Position numbers and translations under genes: made by a program. Below, one piece after another: positions 6,282 through 10,973 of a DNA stretch of 10,973 bases (positions within the stretch are counted from its first letter, which is position 1; each line of letters opens with the position of its first letter). Location: the NCBI GenBank assembly GCA_947443815.1, contig CANEXR010000076.1, positions 1-10,973 of the forward strand, in the 5' to 3' direction. The notes under the pieces were generated by a model, which did not search any database, was not told the origin of the DNA, and saw only the letters and a list, made by a program, of their open reading frames with translations. The DNA is from Flavobacteriaceae bacterium (GTDB lineage: Bacteria; Bacteroidota; Bacteroidia; Flavobacteriales; Flavobacteriaceae).

Positions 6282-7708
6282 TCGATTTTTTATACGCTCT
6301 AATCAAATTCTACGAAGTATTTGTAGCGTTCTTCTCTATCACATATATTCTATTTTATATCGTTTTATCTATTTTATCATATACTGCGATTTTATCGTAC
6401 TTACGGTACCAAAAATATATAAATGATGAAATTATTATCCGTTCCAATCACATTTTAGGTGTATCCGTTGTGGCTCCAGCTTTTAACGAAGGCGTAAATA
6501 TTGTTTATAATGTAAAATCACTTCTTTCGCTAACTTACCCAAAATTTGAAGTTATTATAGTTAATGATGGTAGTACAGATGACACATTGGCTAAACTAAT
6601 CGAAGAATTTGAATTGGTAAAAGTTGATTTCTATTACCAAGAAAAAATTGTAACACAACCTGTTCGTGGTCATTACAAATCAACGAATCCCATCTATTCT
6701 AAACTATTAGTTGTTGATAAAGAAAATGGAAAAAGCAAAGCAGATGCCTCAAATGCAGGAATAAACACCTCCAAATATCCTTTGTTTTTATGCACAGATG
6801 TAGATTGCATCTTAAAAAGAGATACGATATTAAAACTCGCAAAGCCTTTTATGGAAAATGACATACAAGTAATAGCTACCGGCGCAGGAATCCGCATCTC
6901 AAACTCTTGCGAAGTAAAAGATGGTTTCTTGATAAAAGTACATTTTCCAAAAGATTGGTATCCCCGATTTCAAGAGTTAGAATATGTACGTTCTTTTCTT
7001 TTTGGAAGAATGGCATGGAGCCAAATCAATGGTTTACTTTTGGTTTCCGGAGGTTTAGGCATGTTTGACAAGGATATCGTAATAAAAGCAGGTGGTTACT
7101 GGCATAAATCCTTAGGGGAAGATATGGAACTCATCACCCGAATGCGAAAATACATGCATGAAAACAAGAAAAAATTTCTAATTAAATACATCCCTGAATC
7201 ATTATGCTGGACTGAAGTTCCTGGTAATCGCGAAATATTATTGAGACAACGCGTAAGATGGGCAAGAGGATTAATTCAAACCTTGTATTTACACCGAAAA
7301 ATGTTTTTCAATATCAAATATGGTCAAACTGCTTTTTTAATTCTTCCTTTCTTTTTTGCCTTTGAATTTTTAGTACCTATAATTGAACTTTTTGGTATCA
7401 TATCGCTTATTGCCAGTTTTATTTTTGGCATAATGAATGTTGAATTTCTTATTGTAGTAAGTGCCTTTGTATATATCTTTTATTTGCTAATTACCTTAAT
7501 TTCAATTCTTATTGATGATCATTTATATAAAAATTATGCCAATTATAAAGAACTGCTTATCTTGGTAGTTATGGCAATCATAGAACCCTTTGTTTACCAT
7601 CCTTTCAATGTTTTTGCCTCTTTAAAAGGCTATTGGAATTTTTACCGACAAAAAGAGCAAAAATGGGGTGTCATGGTTCGGAAAGGATTTCAAACTGATA
7701 CTAAATAA
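6275..7708 (+). CDS. Processive GT2-family glycosyltransferase, membrane-bound (exopolysaccharide synthase type)
   Basis: Polytopic inner-membrane glycosyltransferase of 477 residues in the style of PgaC/IcaA, chitin or hyaluronan synthases. An N-terminal membrane region (about 13-42) is followed by a cytoplasmic GT-A domain with NDGSTDD (97-103), the NGKSKADASNAG stretch (151-162), the DVD metal/nucleotide motif (175-177), GED with the likely catalytic aspartate (281-283), and QRVRW (325-329), the Q/RxxRW motif of processive enzymes. Three or more membrane helices close the protein (about 354-385, 390-413, 427-445). Family knowledge predicts polymerisation of a UDP-sugar and export of the chain through its own membrane channel; the sugar cannot be read from the sequence. 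An unusual insertion of roughly 25 residues (about 120-145, with QPVRGHYKSTNPIYSK) precedes the KAD motif. The start codon overlaps the HEAT gene stop by 7 bases. No terminator is apparent behind it, so transcription may continue through the remnant into the response regulator. Confidence 0.88.
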   Translation: MLIDFLYALIKFYEVFVAFFSITYILFYIVLSILSYTAILSYLRYQKYINDEIIIRSNHILGVSVVAPAFNEGVNIVYNVKSLLSLTYPKFEVIIVNDGSTDDTLAKLIEEFELVKVDFYYQEKIVTQPVRGHYKSTNPIYSKLLVVDKENGKSKADASNAGINTSKYPLFLCTDVDCILKRDTILKLAKPFMENDIQVIATGAGIRISNSCEVKDGFLIKVHFPKDWYPRFQELEYVRSFLFGRMAWSQINGLLLVSGGLGMFDKDIVIKAGGYWHKSLGEDMELITRMRKYMHENKKKFLIKYIPESLCWTEVPGNREILLRQRVRWARGLIQTLYLHRKMFFNIKYGQTAFLILPFFFAFEFLVPIIELFGIISLIASFIFGIMNVEFLIVVSAFVYIFYLLITLISILIDDHLYKNYANYKELLILVVMAIIEPFVYHPFNVFASLKGYWNFYRQKEQKWGVMVRKGFQTDTK

Positions 7709-7710
7709 TC

Positions 7711-7961
7711 CAAGTAAAATGAGGTTTAATTCTATAAAAATCGCTATTTGATAAAAAGTAATATTATTAATAAAAACCTCGACTTCGATAAAGGTGTTAG
7801 TTTATTAAAAAAAGCTTAAATTTAGCACACGATTACAATGCTTTACATCATTTATAAAATTAAAATAATCACTCAAAATCAACATGAATTCCCTTTTTGG
7901 AACCTACAAAACTTGATAACCAAAGGTAATGATTGATGAAATTGAATTATACATACAATAA
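7711..7961 (+). pseudogene. Decayed C-terminal remnant of a second DUF4838 gene
   Basis: The stretch between the glycosyltransferase and the response regulator matches the 3' end of the intact DUF4838 gene further downstream. One frame at 7856-7900 reads KIKIITQNQHEFPFW where the intact protein has KIKIVIENQESLPVW (residues 717-731), 8 of 15 identical. After a frame change, 7929-7949 reads MIDEIEL, identical to residues 742-748, and a TAA follows at 7959-7961, two bases before the response regulator start. At DNA level 7927-7946 is identical to 10630-10649 over 20 bases. Weaker similarity reaches back to about 7711, with several stops, and distances between matched points are similar in both places (about 179 against 169 bases). 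The secure part is 7856-7961; the upstream part is tentative. It indicates that a DUF4838 gene once stood here and was deleted except for its last 80 or so codons. Confidence 0.7.
7927..7946 (+). repeat. 20-base direct repeat, copy 1 (in remnant)
   Basis: TAATGATTGATGAAATTGAA is identical to 10630-10649, the codons for the MIDEIE end of the intact DUF4838 protein. The flanking bases differ on both sides, but looser similarity continues upstream, as expected of diverged homologues rather than a mobile repeat. Confidence 0.85.
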
Positions 7962-7963
7962 AA

Positions 7964-8329
7964 ATGAGCGCCCCAAAAAAAATAATGATAATCGAAGACG
8001 ATGAAATGACAATTGAAATTTTGACTTTCATTTTATTAAAAGAAAGCTATGAAGTGAGTGTTTCTAGAAATGGCAACGAAGCAATTGAAAACTTGCCTAT
8101 TATAATGCCCGATTTGGTCATAACTGACATTATTATTCCTTTAAAATCAGGGCTTGAAGTAATCAATTTTATAAAACAAAATTTTTCTAAAATGCCTGTT
8201 ATTGCATTGTCAGGATTAGGCGAGGAACAAAAAACGGTCACAGATGCTTTCAAATTAGGAGTCGATGATTTTATTGCAAAACCATTTCATCCCGAAGAAC
8301 TACTTTTGAGAATCAAACGCTTCCTTTAA
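7964..8329 (+). CDS. Stand-alone receiver-domain response regulator
   Basis: Cytoplasmic phosphorelay protein of 121 residues consisting of one CheY-like receiver domain with no output domain. Visible key residues: acidic pocket E11-D12-D13, phospho-acceptor D55 in LVITD, the switch serine S83 in ALSG, aromatic F103 and the conserved lysine K106 in the AKPF motif. All positions needed for phosphorylation by a histidine kinase are present. Having no DNA-binding or enzymatic domain, it must act by binding a partner or as a relay; its place in the cluster makes the glycosyltransferase, the HEAT protein or a kinase outside the window possible partners (inference). No kinase is encoded here. The ATG at 7964 comes two bases after the stop of the DUF4838 remnant in an A-rich leader, so it was probably once cotranslated with that gene. 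Confidence 0.92.
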   Translation: MSAPKKIMIIEDDEMTIEILTFILLKESYEVSVSRNGNEAIENLPIIMPDLVITDIIIPLKSGLEVINFIKQNFSKMPVIALSGLGEEQKTVTDAFKLGVDDFIAKPFHPEELLLRIKRFL

Positions 8330-8408
8330 AATTCAAGTGACATTTTTTTTATAGAATACTCCAAAAAAAAGTTCCTATTATCAACCTTTTGTAATTCATA
8401 CTTTCTTA

Positions 8409-10664
8409 ATGCTGTATTCTAATTTCTTAAATTTATTAGTCAAATACTTGAATTTATTCCGTATAATCCTTTTCCTCATCAGCACAAGTTTTTCTACAAT
8501 GGCACAATCAAATACTATCATAGAGAATAAAACCAACAGCCACAATACGATAATAAGTTCTAAAAACACCAAAAATGCAGCCGAGATCTTAAAATCTTAC
8601 TTGGACAAAGCTTTTATTAATCCCTTTTCTATTCAATACGGAAACAATCAAACGATAAAAGAGACTGTAATTCATCTGGAAATAGCCAACGCTACACACA
8701 AAGTTGCAGATAGTACTTTTGTAATCAAAAGCGATTCAAAAGATATTTTTTTGATTGGAGCAAATGAGAAGTTTTTGCGTTATGCCGTTTATACACTATT
8801 AGAGACATGGGGATTTAGAAGATTTACAGCATCAGAAACCTATATCCCGAATTTAAAATTTGTTCTATTCCCCAAAAACACAGAACAACTACACAAGCCT
8901 GCTTTTGAATATAGAGCTTTATTATACCCCGATGCCTATGACGAAAGCTTTAGAGAATGGCACAAACTAGATTGGCATTTGGATGATTTTAGTGTTTGGG
9001 GGCATTCTTTTTACAGTCTCATACCACCTAAAACCTATTTTAAAACAAATCCTAATTTTTTTGCTCTATATGAAGGAAGGCGTCGAAGCGAGTCACTTTG
9101 TATGACTAACGATACTGTTACTGCTATGATTATAAAAAAAATGCAAAAAAGTATTGCTGAAAATCCCAATGCGCCATTTTATTCCTTAAGTCAAAATGAT
9201 GATGCCATTTATTGTGAATGCGCAAAATGCAGTTTACTCAATAAAAAACATGGTGGTGCACAAGGCTCCCTTTATTGTTTTTTGAACAAAATTGCTGTGC
9301 ATTTTCCAAAAACAAAAATTGTTACTTTAGCCTATCAGCATACTTTCAAACCACCAATAAATCTAAAATTAGAACCCAATATTTACACCCTATTTTGCCC
9401 TATCGAAGTAAATAGAGGAAAATCTATTGTAAATGAAACTAAAAATGGTGCTTTTATAAAAACATTAGAGAATTGGGGGAAGACAACTTCTCATCTCTAT
9501 ATATGGGATTATACCGTTCAGTTTTCTAACTATTTATCACCTTTTCCAAACCTGCATACTTTTTCGGATAATTTTAGACTCTTCAAACAAAATAACACAA
9601 AAGGTTTATTTGTTCAAGGATATGCAGATGTTCCTGGTGATTTTACAGAATTAAGACAATATCTTTTAGCCAAATTATTATGGGATACAGAAATTGATAT
9701 TGATGCAACTACTAATGATTTTCTGCGAGGTTTTTATGGAAAAGCAGCTCCATTTGTACAAAAATATTTAGCCTTACTCACGGAAAATCAAGAAAAATCA
9801 ACAGAAATTTTAGATATTTACTCGGGGCCAGTCCAAAAAAGGAATGCTTTTTTGTCTCCAGAAGCAATGGACCAATACGACAAACTGCTAGATGAAGCAA
9901 TACTTACCGTTAACAATGAACCAAAACTGAAATCCAGAATCTACAAATTACGACTTGCTCTCGAATATGTCTATTTTGAACAATCAAAATTTTATGGCAA
10001 AGATATGCACGGGATGTTTACAATTAATGACAAAAATAAAAAACAAGTTAAAGAAGGGCTAAACACCCGAGTAGAAGAGTTTGCCAAAGCATGTTCAAAA
10101 TATGGAATTTATGAATTGAGTGAAGGTGGACTGTCTCCTGAAAAATATTATAAAGAATGGCTAGAAATTTCAAAAAACACCGTAGATCATATTGGTGAAA
10201 ATAGGGAACTTCATTTTCTAACGCCTCCCGCAGAAGATTATAAAGGAAAAGGTCCTTACGGATTAGTTGATGGAATTAGAGGATATAAAGATTATAACAT
10301 CAACTGGATTGGGTGGTATGGAAGCAATGCAGAAATAGAGTTACTATCAGCGAATCTTAAATTTAATGAACTAAAAATCAACTTCTTAAATAACCAAAGA
10401 CATTGGATTTTTGTTCCCAAAAAAGTAGTGCTCTACGGTTTTATAGCTGATGAATGGCATTTGATAGATGAAAAAAACTTGCCAATTTTAACTGAAGATC
10501 CTATAATTAAAAGTACTTCTGTTGTAATAAGCAATCCCAAATTTAGTGACTATTCTAAAATAAAAATAGTAATTGAAAACCAAGAAAGTTTGCCTGTATG
10601 GAAAAAAAGAAAAAACAAAAAACCGATGCTAATGATTGATGAAATTGAACTAAATAATAAGTAA
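8409..10664 (+). CDS. Secreted DUF4838 family protein (glycoside-hydrolase-like)
   Basis: Predicted exported protein of 751 residues. The N-terminus has a hydrophobic stretch (about 14-29) ending STMAQS, a plausible signal peptidase I site near residue 32. Residues 45-160 resemble the small alpha/beta domain that precedes the barrel in GH20/GH67-like hydrolases (GANEKFLRYAVYTLLETWGFRRF). Residues about 165-455 carry the DUF4838 core: CMTNDTV (231-237), SQNDDAIYCECAKC (261-274) with its clustered cysteines, YIWDY (364-368), FVQGYADVPGDFTELRQYLL (401-420), and DFLRGFYGKAA (437-447). Residues 600-750 are beta-rich with many aromatics (WIGWYG, HWIFVPKKVVLYGF), like a discoidin/F5-8C carbohydrate-binding module. 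DUF4838 proteins have a TIM-barrel-like fold related to alpha-glucuronidases; activity has not been established to my knowledge, so trimming or binding of the polymer made by the adjacent GT2 enzyme is inference. A decayed copy of its C-terminus lies upstream of the response regulator. Confidence 0.85.
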   Translation: MLYSNFLNLLVKYLNLFRIILFLISTSFSTMAQSNTIIENKTNSHNTIISSKNTKNAAEILKSYLDKAFINPFSIQYGNNQTIKETVIHLEIANATHKVADSTFVIKSDSKDIFLIGANEKFLRYAVYTLLETWGFRRFTASETYIPNLKFVLFPKNTEQLHKPAFEYRALLYPDAYDESFREWHKLDWHLDDFSVWGHSFYSLIPPKTYFKTNPNFFALYEGRRRSESLCMTNDTVTAMIIKKMQKSIAENPNAPFYSLSQNDDAIYCECAKCSLLNKKHGGAQGSLYCFLNKIAVHFPKTKIVTLAYQHTFKPPINLKLEPNIYTLFCPIEVNRGKSIVNETKNGAFIKTLENWGKTTSHLYIWDYTVQFSNYLSPFPNLHTFSDNFRLFKQNNTKGLFVQGYADVPGDFTELRQYLLAKLLWDTEIDIDATTNDFLRGFYGKAAPFVQKYLALLTENQEKSTEILDIYSGPVQKRNAFLSPEAMDQYDKLLDEAILTVNNEPKLKSRIYKLRLALEYVYFEQSKFYGKDMHGMFTINDKNKKQVKEGLNTRVEEFAKACSKYGIYELSEGGLSPEKYYKEWLEISKNTVDHIGENRELHFLTPPAEDYKGKGPYGLVDGIRGYKDYNINWIGWYGSNAEIELLSANLKFNELKINFLNNQRHWIFVPKKVVLYGFIADEWHLIDEKNLPILTEDPIIKSTSVVISNPKFSDYSKIKIVIENQESLPVWKKRKNKKPMLMIDEIELNNK
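10630..10649 (+). repeat. 20-base direct repeat, copy 2 (in intact DUF4838 gene)
   Basis: Identical to 7927-7946; here it encodes the C-terminal LMIDEIEL of the DUF4838 protein, 15 bases before the stop codon. Confidence 0.85.
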
Positions 10665-10755
10665 TTAAAAAAAGTATTACAATAACAATTTATCCCTAAG
10701 CTATTACTATCCTTAATCAAGTCTCTCATTTGTTTTAAGTTAATCCTTTGCTTTC

Positions 10756-10771
10756 TAGATATTAATATCTA
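10756..10771. promoter_or_regulatory. 16-base perfect palindrome, candidate operator
   Basis: TAGATATTAATATCTA is its own reverse complement. It lies 13 bases before the promoter-like TATAATTTG, so it would overlap the -33 position of a promoter for a gene to the right. Its TAG...CTA ends are shared with the 14-base palindrome at 5204-5217. Confidence 0.35.
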
Positions 10772-10868
10772 CCTTTAACCTGTGTATAATTTGCACTTCA
10801 AATAATAACTAAATTATATTTTGAGCACTATTCAAATCAATATAATTAGGGGATAAATTAAACAAAGC

Positions 10869-10973
10869 ATGACAAATTTCTTTTGGATCTTGATTAAAAA
10901 TACAAATTACATCTCTATTTTTTTGTCTTTAAAATTAACTACCGAAAACCTTTTAAATACAATTGAAAAGAGC
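10869..10973 (+). CDS. Possible start of another gene, cut by the right edge
   Basis: From the ATG at 10869 there are 35 codons without a stop to the end of the window, beginning MTNFFWILIKNTNYISIFLS, a hydrophobic opening compatible with a membrane anchor or signal. AGGGGA lies about 16 bases upstream, too far for a strong ribosome binding site. In DNA this AT-rich an open frame of 35 codons can occur by chance, and no family is recognised. Confidence 0.3.
   Translation, partial: MTNFFWILIKNTNYISIFLSLKLTTENLLNTIEKS

Larger units (their letters stand above)
10665..10973. other. Gene-poor right-hand end
   Basis: About 200 bases after the DUF4838 stop show no coding sequence and no convincing hairpin-plus-T terminator. 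The stretch holds a 16-base palindrome (10756-10771) and two promoter-like motifs of the form TA-n3-TTTG, TATAATTTG (10785-10793) and TATATTTTG (about 10815-10823), each with one spacer base too many for the TAnnTTTG consensus. A reading frame opens at 10869 and stays open to the edge. Confidence 0.6.

Noticed and set aside
7964..8329. Response regulator as the DNA-binding regulator of the palindromes
   Set aside because: The protein ends with the receiver domain; no winged-helix or other DNA-binding output is present.
1..10973. CRISPR arrays, tRNA or rRNA genes, IS elements
   Set aside because: No regularly spaced repeats, no cloverleaf-like or rRNA-like sequence and no transposase or integrase motif were seen on either strand.

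Overview
This window looks like chromosomal DNA of a Bacteroidota bacterium, most likely Flavobacteriaceae (Flavobacterium-like). The base composition is strongly AT-rich, the start codons are preceded by A/T-rich leaders rather than clear Shine-Dalgarno sequences, two good TAnnTTTG-type -7 boxes are present, and the gene families (TIGR02757/DUF2400, DUF4838, a HEAT-repeat membrane protein paired with a GT2 glycosyltransferase) are typical of that phylum. No RNA gene, CRISPR array or recognisable transposase is visible.

Left block (1-1590): the 5' end of msrA on the minus strand is divergent from a plus-strand pair, a LolD-like ABC ATPase overlapping by 4 bases a TIGR02757 gene. The TIGR02757 gene is broken: it follows its family up to the AAKRINM motif and then runs into unrelated sequence and a stop.

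Middle block (about 1585-5146): at the break begins a foreign-looking segment. It holds a large minus-strand gene for an 810-residue protein with an N-terminal Mrr/PD-(D/E)XK-like nuclease domain and a NACHT/STAND-type NTPase, the architecture of bNACHT/Avs-type single-gene antiphage proteins. A full-length second TIGR02757 gene follows, only about 60% identical to the broken copy over the shared part and with its own candidate promoter. The native 3' end of the broken copy is not found anywhere. The simplest reading is that a defence gene arrived together with a divergent, working replacement for the gene it broke.

Right block (5193-10664): a candidate exopolysaccharide cluster. A HEAT-repeat membrane protein overlaps a processive GT2 glycosyltransferase by 7 bases, followed by a stand-alone receiver-domain response regulator and a secreted DUF4838 glycoside-hydrolase-like protein. 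Two palindromes lie directly in front of the first gene. The gap between the glycosyltransferase and the response regulator is not empty: it carries a decayed copy of the C-terminal end of a DUF4838 gene, including a perfect 20-base match to the intact gene, so the cluster once had a different gene order or two DUF4838 genes.

Right edge (10665-10973): non-coding sequence with a 16-base perfect palindrome and possibly the first 35 codons of another gene.
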